DNA of 64,000 nucleotides from assembly GCF_021729145.1 (NCBI RefSeq), contig NZ_JAJSLW010000011.1:1-64000 (forward strand). The letters are read 5' to 3'. The translations under genes were made by a program, and so were the position numbers. The stretch comes from Membranihabitans maritimus (GTDB lineage Bacteria > Bacteroidota > Bacteroidia > Chitinophagales > Saprospiraceae). The first letter of the stretch is position 1; the number at the start of each line of letters is the position of its first letter. Below are positions 56,596 through 64,000 of this stretch, one piece after another. The notes under the pieces are model-generated. The model searched no databases. It worked only from the letters and a program-made list of their open reading frames with translations, and had not been told where the DNA came from.

Positions 56596-58917
56596 ATGAA
56601 GGTTGTAATTTGGACTATTTTCTGGATAGCACCTTGTTTGTTGCACGCCCAGTTACGGACTTTTTCCATTATGGATGCGGAGGGGGGAAGGCCTTTGTCC
56701 CAGGCGTATGTACAGAATTTTTCTGAGAAAACAGCTACTACTGCAGATAACCAGGGGGCGGCTGCTATACTCGCCTCATCCGGGGATTCTATCAAGGTGT
56801 CCTATGTGGGGTACGAAGATACATTGGTGGTCATTGCCGGTGATCAGATGAAGTACGTTGTCAAATTACATACTCGTTCTATGGACGAAGTAGTAATATT
56901 AGCTGAAGATGAATTTCATCAACAGGCGGCCCTTGGGAAACAACAGGTCTCCATGGATTTTCTAACGGCCATACCTTCATTGACTGGAGATGCTGATATA
57001 ATGAAAACCCTTACATTTCTTCCGGGCGTCACAGATGGTAGGGAAGGTTTTTCCCATCTATTTGTCCGCGGCGGTAACCAGGATCAAAACCTCATCCTAT
57101 ACGATGGTGCCACCCTGTTTAATGTCAATCATTTCGGTGGTTTTATTTCTATGTTTCATTCCGATATGATCGACAACGTTGACTTCTATAAGAGTTACTG
57201 GCCTTCTCGATATGGGGGGCGGTTGTCTTCGGTGCTGGATATTCGTTCCGCCCCCGGGAATTATAAAAATCATCACCAGTCGGTGGATGTGGGAGTGATA
57301 TATTCGAAAGTGAAAGCCACTGGACCGATCTGGAAAGACAAAGTGAGTTATTCAATAGGTGGCCGACGGACTTTTATCGATCTTGTTACCGGCCCACTTA
57401 TCCGGAGGACCAGGAGGGGAGACCGGGAAGGGGAAGTAGCTAATTTTGCTATAGGTGATGCCAATGCCAGGGTGGATGCCCGTATTGGTGAGGATCAACA
57501 TCTTTCGTTGAGTTATTTTTACGGGACAGACCGGTTGGATACGTATTCGAATGTAACCGAAAGTGCTTCTGACCAGCGGTATTCCATAAAAAATCAGTTA
57601 GCCGCCCTCAATTATACCTGGTATGCAAATCCACAAACCACCTGGCGGGTACATGCGAGTACATCATTTTATAAGCATGTTTTCGATGATAATATTGTTG
57701 ACAATTGGGAAATTTACGGAGGTTCGGGGTATTCCGAAACAAATATAATACGGAGAAATTCCGGTAATAATATCAGGTCCCTGAAATTGGACGTACATGG
57801 AAATAGTAAGCTTGGTAGAAAGTGGGACGTGCAATATGGGGCGGAATTTGAGCAATTAGACTACGATCTTTTTTTGGACCGGTCCCATCAATTCCGATAT
57901 GGTGACCAGGTGTCTACGGTAGATTCTTTTTCCGGTTCTGCACAGCGGTCAGATGCACAGACGTTGGCCCTTTACAGTGATGGGATGTATCAAATCAATG
58001 AAAGATGGAAAGTTAAAGCGGGATTACGGTTACCGTATTATTTGTATGCGGATTATGATGATTTTCTTCTTGAACCCAAAGCATTGATCATGTATGATCT
58101 TACTTCCCGAAGCACCATGAATTTTTCATATAATTTGCAGCGGCAATATACCACTCTATTAGGTTTTACCGAACTGGACGGCTTTTTCAGAGAGTTTTAT
58201 ACTACTTCGGACAAAGAGGTTCCACCTTCCATTTCTCATCAATGGTCTATGGGATACTTTGTCAATCCCGATTACCGATGGCTGGACAATTTTTCGGCAG
58301 AGCTTTTCTATAAAAAACAGGAGGGGTTGGTGCGGTTTATTCCTTCTACCGATGAAGACTTAAATGTTCTGGAATATGAAAATTTTCTTCACCGGGACGG
58401 GGGAAATACCACTTATGGGGCTGAAGTTTTATTACAAAAAACGGTGGGGAGGATACATGCTTCCGTTGCCTATACGTATGCCCATTCCAGGATCCGGTTT
58501 CCCACTCTCAACAGGGGTGAAAAATTTAGCGCTGATTTTGATTTCCGGCACAATGCCAGTATCCTGCTTATGTATATGTGGGGGAAAGGATATAAATTGT
58601 CAGCAGGTTGGAATTACCGTACCGGGAGACCCTTTACGCTCCCCAGTAGTTTCAGTCCCGGTAATGATCTGGCCGGGGGGTACCAGGTAGTAAATGATAT
58701 TAACAATTACAGGATGCCGGCTTTTCATCGCCTGGATTTGAATTTAGACCGGGAATATGTTACTAAAAGGGGGAATAAACAATGGTTTGGTATAAGTATT
58801 TACAATGCGTATAACCAGATCAATCCTTTTTATGTTTCGATTGATGATGACGAGCACCTGGAAGTTCACGGCTTTTTCCCGATTATCCCATCTGTGCATT
58901 TTGGCTTTGAATTATAA
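56596..58917 (+). CDS. TonB-dependent receptor plug-domain protein
   Basis: A 773-residue outer-membrane receptor: signal peptide (to about 20), a short carboxypeptidase-regulatory-like domain (about 22-95; SLSQAYVQNFSEKTA-type region, ISVSYVGYEDT), plug (about 110-215; FLPGVTDGREGFSHLFVRGG and GGRLSSVLDIRSAPGN) and a barrel ending HFGFEL. It is 12 bp before the DUF4249 lipoprotein gene, a standard Bacteroidota pairing. Ligand unknown. Confidence 0.9.
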   Translation: MKVVIWTIFWIAPCLLHAQLRTFSIMDAEGGRPLSQAYVQNFSEKTATTADNQGAAAILASSGDSIKVSYVGYEDTLVVIAGDQMKYVVKLHTRSMDEVVILAEDEFHQQAALGKQQVSMDFLTAIPSLTGDADIMKTLTFLPGVTDGREGFSHLFVRGGNQDQNLILYDGATLFNVNHFGGFISMFHSDMIDNVDFYKSYWPSRYGGRLSSVLDIRSAPGNYKNHHQSVDVGVIYSKVKATGPIWKDKVSYSIGGRRTFIDLVTGPLIRRTRRGDREGEVANFAIGDANARVDARIGEDQHLSLSYFYGTDRLDTYSNVTESASDQRYSIKNQLAALNYTWYANPQTTWRVHASTSFYKHVFDDNIVDNWEIYGGSGYSETNIIRRNSGNNIRSLKLDVHGNSKLGRKWDVQYGAEFEQLDYDLFLDRSHQFRYGDQVSTVDSFSGSAQRSDAQTLALYSDGMYQINERWKVKAGLRLPYYLYADYDDFLLEPKALIMYDLTSRSTMNFSYNLQRQYTTLLGFTELDGFFREFYTTSDKEVPPSISHQWSMGYFVNPDYRWLDNFSAELFYKKQEGLVRFIPSTDEDLNVLEYENFLHRDGGNTTYGAEVLLQKTVGRIHASVAYTYAHSRIRFPTLNRGEKFSADFDFRHNASILLMYMWGKGYKLSAGWNYRTGRPFTLPSSFSPGNDLAGGYQVVNDINNYRMPAFHRLDLNLDREYVTKRGNKQWFGISIYNAYNQINPFYVSIDDDEHLEVHGFFPIIPSVHFGFEL

Positions 58918-58929
58918 ATTAATGGATCG

Positions 58930-59859
58930 ATGAAAAGACAAAATATAATCAAAACTAAATTTTTCAGGATCAATCAATGCGCAAAATGTATGCTTATGTT
59001 AATTGTTATCTTTTTGACATACAGTTGCGAAATGAGCCGGAAGGTTCCCCTTGACGCGCCGATTTATCAACCGCAATTGGTGATTCAAGGCCTGGTGAGC
59101 CCTTTATCCGGAGCACGTGCTATTATACGGTACAACCAGCCACTGGGTGACAATGATGTGGATGTTCCTCAATTGCCAAAGATGGAAGTATATCTTATAG
59201 AGAATGGCGAAAGAGTAGCAATGTTTGAGCAGGATAGCGCAGATCAATTTAGTATTCCCGCAGAAAATCTTGATTTAAGTGCGGGGATGGATTACGCTAT
59301 GGAGGTCGTCGACTTGACCCACGAAAGAAAATATGTCTCATCCGATAGTCGTTTACCTGACCCTGTTGAAGTTCAGACTATTTACGCCACTCAGGATTCC
59401 CATTTTATGGATGATTATGCATTGGGGATTAGTTTGGGTGAAGTTGAGCAAAAAGTAGAAGCAGTATCTGTTTACCCTGTGTTGCTCGACAGTATGATGC
59501 AGCCCGTTAAGCAAATTTCAAACTGGCAGACTCAGGAGGTCAACTTTTGGAATAAGATCAGTACACGTGTTGAATATACTAATGATGGGCTTTGGACGAA
59601 AGAAAAGGAATTGCTATTTAGATTGAGCAGGGATTATCTCAATGAAGGAGGAGAACCTATGTTGGCAGATCATGTTGATGTCTACATTACTTATTTGCCC
59701 ACAGACCTTACGCGATTTGTTCGGGATCTGGAAGAATTATATTTTTCAGGTGAAGATATATTTCAACAAGTACGTCCTGTTTATTCTAATTTTGACAATG
59801 CGCAGGGTGTTTTTGGTGTATTTAGCGAGACTAAGCGAAGATTGGAGATTAGGAGGTAG
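58930..59859 (+). CDS. DUF4249 lipoprotein
   Basis: A 309-residue lipoprotein with lipobox TYSCEM (Cys at about 34) after a long N-terminal region. The start of the mature part (LVIQGLVSPLSGARAIIRY) and KYVSSDSRLPDPVEVQTIY match DUF4249, which pairs with TonB-dependent receptors in Bacteroidota, probably as a surface subunit. It is 12 bp after the receptor gene. Confidence 0.87.
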   Translation: MKRQNIIKTKFFRINQCAKCMLMLIVIFLTYSCEMSRKVPLDAPIYQPQLVIQGLVSPLSGARAIIRYNQPLGDNDVDVPQLPKMEVYLIENGERVAMFEQDSADQFSIPAENLDLSAGMDYAMEVVDLTHERKYVSSDSRLPDPVEVQTIYATQDSHFMDDYALGISLGEVEQKVEAVSVYPVLLDSMMQPVKQISNWQTQEVNFWNKISTRVEYTNDGLWTKEKELLFRLSRDYLNEGGEPMLADHVDVYITYLPTDLTRFVRDLEELYFSGEDIFQQVRPVYSNFDNAQGVFGVFSETKRRLEIRR

Positions 59860-60056
59860 TGCTGTAGCTGAATGATTTTTAGAGGTTTGACAAACATCAT
59901 TAAGAGACGGAAACACACAAGTATTTTGCAGAATTCCCGGCATTTTCAATGATATATGTCCTGTAAAAGTTTGTCAAATCTATAATGTTTGCAGTTCTGT
60001 ACAGGTGTCTTATGCGCGATTAAAAGAGGTCGGGTTTGGGAAAGTTTCCGGGATTA

Positions 60057-60321
60057 TTACTTGTAATGGCCTTTGACGGAATATATTTCTATTTTGTTGT
60101 TATAAACTTTGTATATAAACCTATGTTCTCTGGTTATTCTACGAGACCAAAAAAAAGCCCGACCAATTATACTTAAGTTCCTCAGGTTTTCCTATTCAAG
60201 AGTATGGATCTTTTTGAATACTTTTAATTAGTCGAGTAATTTTTTTTACTATTCGTTTGTCTCCTGCTTTAACAAATAATTCAAACTGTTTTCTGGCTGT
60301 CGGAGAGAATATTATTTCCAC
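60057..60321 (-). pseudogene. YoeB/Txe-like toxin, inactivated
   Basis: Reading from GTG at 60321, the frame encodes EIIFSPTARKQFELFVKAGD and then RIVKKITRLIKSIQKDPYS, then an in-frame TGA (60196-60198). Beyond it come IGKPEELKYNWSGF and, after a one-base shift at a run of eight T (plus-strand A run 60149-60156, seven would be in frame), WSRRITREHRFIYKVYNN and KGHYK to TAA at 60057. That is a complete Txe/YoeB toxin with both a nonsense codon and a frameshift. It overlaps the 3' end of the intact antitoxin gene. Confidence 0.82.
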
Positions 60322-60569
60322 AAATCTTCTAATTCTTTGATGCTCATTTTTATGCCTTTACCTTCTTCGATTTCTTTTGCACTCTGTTTCATCATTTTTT
60401 CCCAATCCGGGTTGTAAAGCTCATTGGATTCAGAAACTTGAGACTTGGACCGTGAGTCGAATTTTTCAGGGTGATTAAGTTTTTCATAGGGTATCTTCAG
60501 AGCTTTTAATACCGCTTCGATGGCTTTGGCCTGTTCTTTATTTTGGGGATGTACGGTAAGTGTCTTCAT
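60312..60569 (-). CDS. Antitoxin-like protein (DUF2683), partner decayed
   Basis: An 85-residue acidic protein starting MKTLTVHPQNKEQAKAIEAV and ending EIEEGKGIKMSIKELEDLW, typical of the small antitoxins of Bacteroidota Txe/YoeB pairs (DUF2683). Its stop overlaps the start of the toxin remnant, the usual layout. The antitoxin is intact while the toxin carries two lesions. Confidence 0.8.
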   Translation of the reverse strand: MKTLTVHPQNKEQAKAIEAVLKALKIPYEKLNHPEKFDSRSKSQVSESNELYNPDWEKMMKQSAKEIEEGKGIKMSIKELEDLWK

Positions 60570-60776
60570 AGTGATTACAATTTATTAAGTTAACGGGACA
60601 AATGGCTAAGTAGTTTCCCAATCCCTAAAATATGTAATAATCACTAGAATGAAAAGGACGTAGATATACAGAACCTATGAGAATCAATACCCGATTGCAG
60701 TATTGAAAGCTGTTATCTATAGGTAAGATCCATCAACATGTGCGTTGGAATTCACATTTTAATACGAAAATGAATA

Positions 60777-60846
60777 AAATACGTATTTAAAAGTTGTAGA
60801 AATATTTTTATAGTAAGTAATAATACGTATATTTATCTACGTATTT
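60777..60846 (+). promoter_or_regulatory. TACGTA palindrome cluster upstream of nirB
   Basis: Three TACGTA cores lie in the 90 bp before the nirB start: AAATACGTATTT at 60777-60788 (a perfect 12-bp palindrome), ATACGTAT at 60823-60830 and TACGTA at 60838-60843. The last two are 14 bp apart centre to centre. They are good candidates for operators of a nitrate/nitrite- or nitrogen-responsive regulator. Confidence 0.6.
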
Positions 60847-60863
60847 ATTCAAAATTCAATATT

Positions 60864-63377
60864 ATGAAGCACATAATTGTCATCGGAAACGGAATGGTAG
60901 GTTATAAATTTTGTGAGAAGCTCGAAGCAAAGGGAGGTCTTAATAGCTATAATGTTACGGTTTTTGGTGAGGAAGCACGACCGGCATATGACAGAGTGCA
61001 TTTAAGTGAATATTTTTCCGGGAAGAGTGCAGAAGACCTGGGATTGTGTAACCCAAATTGGTATGGGGATGTGGGGATTCGGTTGAAAACATCAGAGTTA
61101 GTTACAGAGGTTGATACCGAGAAGAAAACAATATTGTCACATAAAGGCAAACAGTATAACTATGATTATCTGATTATGGCGACCGGCTCTATACCATTTG
61201 TGCCACCGATTAAGGGGGTGGAAAAAAAGGGGGTTTTTGTGTACAGGACGATTGAAGATCTCGATGCCATAAAAGATTACGGCGAAAAGTTGAAAAAAGG
61301 AAAATGCAGGGAAGCAGCCGTAATGGGTGGGGGATTATTGGGACTGGAGGCTGCTAAAGCTGTAAAAGACCTGGGTTTGAATGCTCATATTATAGAATTT
61401 GCGTCCCGATTGATGCCCCGGCAGTTAGATGATGGAGCCAGTAAAACGTTACAGAAAAAAATTGAATCACTCGATATTGGTGTTTACCTGGATCGGAAAA
61501 CTGAGTTTATAAGCGGGGAGGAAAGTATTGAAGGGCTAAAATTTCAAGATGATACTGCGCTGGATTGCAGTATGCTGGTTATTTCAGCAGGAATTCGACC
61601 ACGGGATGAATTAGCCAGGAAAGCTGGTGTTATAGTAGGAGACCGCGGAGGTATCGTAGTAAATGATAAAATGGAAACCTCAGCACCTGGGGTTTATGCA
61701 ATAGGAGAGGTGGCAATTTACAATGAAAGGATATACGGTTTGGTGGCACCGGGATATGAGATGGCGGAAGTAGTGGTTAATCAATTGACAGGCGAAGATA
61801 AACGTATGCCGCCCGAAATTGATATGTCGACACAGTTGAAGTTGATAGGAACAGAAGTAGCGAGTTTTGGGGAACCATTTATAGAGGACGAAGATACTAC
61901 TCCGATTGTGTATGAAAATAAACAAAAAGGGGTGTACAAAAGAATCAATATTTCGTCAGATGGGCAAAAATTATTGGGCGGTATACTGGTAGGAGATTCA
62001 TCCGATTATTCTTCTCTTCACCAGGTATATATCAATGGATTGCGATTGCCAGAGGATCCCGAGACCTTGATAATTGGTTCGGTAGGTGGAGATGGAGGTG
62101 TCATCCTGGATAGTGTGCTGGAACTTCCGGATTCTGCACGTGTATGTTCGTGTGAAAATGTGACCAAAGGGCGTATTTGTGATTCATTGACCGATGGAAG
62201 TTGCTGTAATTTAAGTGACGTAGTAGCTGCTACCAAAGCTACATCCGGTTGTGGCGGGTGCAAGCCTATGGTGAAAGATTTGGTCAATGAGACCTTGAAA
62301 TCCATGGGACAGGAAGTGAAAGAAGTAGTTTGTGAGCATTTTGAATATAATCGACAGGAAATTTATGACCTGATCAAGGTTCATAAGATAGTTAGTTTTG
62401 AGGAAGCTATATTGCGTTTTGGAAAAGGCCATGGGTGTGAGGTTTGTAAACCCGCCCTGGCCTCTATTTTTGCCAGTATTTATAATGAAACAGCAAATAA
62501 ACAGGTTTCTATTCAGGATTCCAATGATCGATTTCTGGCAAACATACAGCGCAATGGTTCCTATTCGGTGGTTCCGAGAGTACCGGCAGGTGAAATAACG
62601 CCTGATAAATTAATTGAAATGGGAAGGATTGCCAAGAAATACGATCTGTATACCAAGGTAACTGGCGGACAACGGATTGATATGTTCGGTGCCAAATTGG
62701 AAGAATTACCTCTCATTTGGAAAGAATTGATCGATGCTGGATTTGAGAGTGGTCATGCATATGGCAAAGCACTGCGGACGGTCAAGAGCTGTGTCGGTTC
62801 CACATGGTGTCGGTATGGAATGGACGAAAGTGTGAGTTTTGCTATAGAACTTGAAAATAGATATAAAGGGATTCGTTCTCCCCACAAAATAAAAGGAGGT
62901 GTATCAGGCTGTATACGTGAATGTGCAGAAGCCAGGTGCAAGGATTTTGGAGTAATAGCCGTTGAAGGGGGCTGGAATCTTTATATCGGTGGAAACGGAG
63001 GGGCGAATCCCAAGCATGCCCAATTACTCGCAGAGCAAATCGATAATGAGACATGCATAAAATATATTGATCGATTTCTAATGTTTTACATACAAACAGC
63101 TGCGCCCCTTACCAGGACTTCCAAGTGGTTAGAAAAAGTGGAAGGCGGTATCGATTATGTTCGTCAAGTTGTGGTGGAAAACCGTCTGGGAATTGCAGAA
63201 GATCTGGAAAAAGAAATGCAGGGATTGATCAATTCTTATGAGTGTGAGTGGAAGCAAGCCATAGAAGACCCGGAAATGATGAAACGTTTCAAGCATTTTG
63301 TCAATTCGGATGATACAGATGACAATATAGTTTTTGTCCCGATGAGGGATCAAAAGATGCCAAGACCCTGGAAATAA
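60864..63377 (+). CDS. nirB: NADH-dependent nitrite reductase, large subunit
   Basis: An 837-residue assimilatory or detoxifying nitrite reductase large subunit (nitrite to ammonium, cytosolic). The FAD/NADH domain is first (GNGMVGYKFCEKL at 8-20, NADH-binding AAVMGGGLLGLEAAKA at about 153-168). BFD-type [2Fe-2S] cysteines follow (RVCSCENVTKG, TSGCGGCKPMV; second CEVCKP), then the sirohaem/4Fe-4S domain with SCVGSTWCRYGM and GCIRECAEARCKDFG. nirD follows after 43 bp. Confidence 0.96.
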   Translation: MKHIIVIGNGMVGYKFCEKLEAKGGLNSYNVTVFGEEARPAYDRVHLSEYFSGKSAEDLGLCNPNWYGDVGIRLKTSELVTEVDTEKKTILSHKGKQYNYDYLIMATGSIPFVPPIKGVEKKGVFVYRTIEDLDAIKDYGEKLKKGKCREAAVMGGGLLGLEAAKAVKDLGLNAHIIEFASRLMPRQLDDGASKTLQKKIESLDIGVYLDRKTEFISGEESIEGLKFQDDTALDCSMLVISAGIRPRDELARKAGVIVGDRGGIVVNDKMETSAPGVYAIGEVAIYNERIYGLVAPGYEMAEVVVNQLTGEDKRMPPEIDMSTQLKLIGTEVASFGEPFIEDEDTTPIVYENKQKGVYKRINISSDGQKLLGGILVGDSSDYSSLHQVYINGLRLPEDPETLIIGSVGGDGGVILDSVLELPDSARVCSCENVTKGRICDSLTDGSCCNLSDVVAATKATSGCGGCKPMVKDLVNETLKSMGQEVKEVVCEHFEYNRQEIYDLIKVHKIVSFEEAILRFGKGHGCEVCKPALASIFASIYNETANKQVSIQDSNDRFLANIQRNGSYSVVPRVPAGEITPDKLIEMGRIAKKYDLYTKVTGGQRIDMFGAKLEELPLIWKELIDAGFESGHAYGKALRTVKSCVGSTWCRYGMDESVSFAIELENRYKGIRSPHKIKGGVSGCIRECAEARCKDFGVIAVEGGWNLYIGGNGGANPKHAQLLAEQIDNETCIKYIDRFLMFYIQTAAPLTRTSKWLEKVEGGIDYVRQVVVENRLGIAEDLEKEMQGLINSYECEWKQAIEDPEMMKRFKHFVNSDDTDDNIVFVPMRDQKMPRPWK

Positions 63378-63420
63378 AATGATTATCGGAAAACGAAATT
63401 CCAATTCAAAATAAAGCAAA

Positions 63421-63798
63421 ATGCAAGATTTATTAAACGAATATCAAACTATAGGTGTGGATAAAGTGAAAGTATGGGTTAAGGCCGGAACGGTAGATGA
63501 TTTTCCGACCAACGGTGGTGCATGTATTAAATATAAAAAAAAGCAAATTGCAGTCTTTAACTTTACAACCATGTCCAGGTGGTATGCCTGTCAAAACCTT
63601 TGTCCACACAAAATGGAAATGGTTATATCTAGAGGTATGATTGGAGATAAAGATCAGATTCCAAAGGTTGCGTGTCCGTTGCACAAAAAGACTTTTTCAC
63701 TGGAGAATGGAACAAATATGGAAGGGGAGGATTACAAATTAGCCACATATCCTGTTCGGATAGCTGATGGAGCTGTATTCGTGGGGTTTTCGGAATAG
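63421..63798 (+). CDS. nirD: Nitrite reductase small subunit (Rieske-type)
   Basis: A 125-residue Rieske-fold small subunit of NADH nitrite reductase. The region NLCPHKMEMVISRGM and CPLHKKTFSLENG holds the two Cys-His pairs (CPH and CPLH) in Rieske order. It pairs with NirB encoded immediately upstream. Confidence 0.95.
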   Translation: MQDLLNEYQTIGVDKVKVWVKAGTVDDFPTNGGACIKYKKKQIAVFNFTTMSRWYACQNLCPHKMEMVISRGMIGDKDQIPKVACPLHKKTFSLENGTNMEGEDYKLATYPVRIADGAVFVGFSE

Positions 63799-63933
63799 GT
63801 TTGTAAGGAAAAAGTGCCTAAAATTGGAAGTTATGAGTACTTAAAGGTAGGTGGGCTCATAATTCACTCTTAGTACTTCACGGAATCTAATTACTTCCCG
63901 GTACTCACCTTGATTTTGTAACTTTGTACTGAT

Positions 63934-64000
63934 ATGGAACCAGCCCGGAAAAATTCATCTCCAGATATCGGGACCTTTCGTAGGTTGATCCGATTGTACA
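63934..64000 (+). CDS. Start of a gene cut by the window end
   Basis: From ATG 63934 the frame is open to the end of the window: MEPARKNSSPDIGTFRRLIR and more. The distance of 135 bp after nirD and the same direction suggest the next gene of a nitrite/nitrate region, but only 22 codons are visible, too few to name it. Confidence 0.35.
   Translation, partial: MEPARKNSSPDIGTFRRLIRLY

Noticed and set aside
1-64000. CRISPR array or Cas genes
   Set aside because: No regularly spaced repeats and no Cas-like protein anywhere in the window.

Overview
The window looks like a chromosome segment of a Bacteroidota bacterium. The low G+C sequence carries promoters of the phylum type (TTTG, 19 nt, TAnnTTTG) before both tRNA genes, and genes typical of the phylum: DUF4292 lipoprotein, DUF4249 plus TonB-dependent receptor, GIN-domain lipoprotein, GMC oxidoreductase with gluconate dehydrogenase subunit 3. 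I cannot place it below phylum from sequence alone.

Layout. 1-3 kb: tRNA-Asn and a two-gene GMC oxidoreductase unit. 3-4.2 kb: a GIN-domain lipoprotein. 13.05 down to 4.2 kb (minus strand): a seven-gene housekeeping operon, pyk - TPR protein - DUF4292 lipoprotein - EnvC-like protein - hflX - M29 aminopeptidase - cysS. 13.3-16.8 kb: acpP, fabF, rnc and an unknown gene. 16.8-18.8 kb: dapA and accA. 19.0 kb: tRNA-Asp.

19.07-40.26 kb is a 21 kb island inserted in the 3' end of tRNA-Asp. It is bounded by a direct repeat of about 70 bp that copies the tRNA 3' end plus its terminator, with a tyrosine recombinase at the right end. It carries a complete type 1-like BREX phage-defence operon (HTH regulator, brxA, brxB, brxC, pglX, pglZ, brxL) with three departures from the standard layout. 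A four-helix-bundle (S23/IVP-type) gene sits between brxC and pglX inside short inverted repeats. A 1045-residue GHKL/sacsin-type ATPase with a C-terminal zinc-ribbon or HNH-like end is translationally coupled between pglX and pglZ. BrxL carries a C-terminal domain that I read as MIT_C (phospholipase-D-like, as in human MITD1) where a Lon-like protease domain is expected. The island also holds a VapBC pair and two antitoxin-like genes without visible partners.

Right of the island: an orphan PAAR-VgrG spike pair; a flavodoxin-fold oxidoreductase; a Crp/Fnr regulator next to a frameshifted rifampin ADP-ribosyltransferase (arr); a TetR - TolC - membrane fusion protein - RND pump - TonB receptor export unit (54.2 down to 45.6 kb); a surface operon starting with a lipoprotein whose start codon is put out of frame by an (AC)n repeat (candidate phase-variable gene), then a beta-barrel protein, TonB-dependent receptor and DUF4249 lipoprotein; a decayed YoeB-like toxin with intact antitoxin; and the assimilatory nitrite reductase genes nirBD preceded by three TACGTA palindromes.

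The strongest candidates for something new are the modified BREX operon (BrxL-MIT_C and the embedded ATPase) and the (AC)n-switched lipoprotein.
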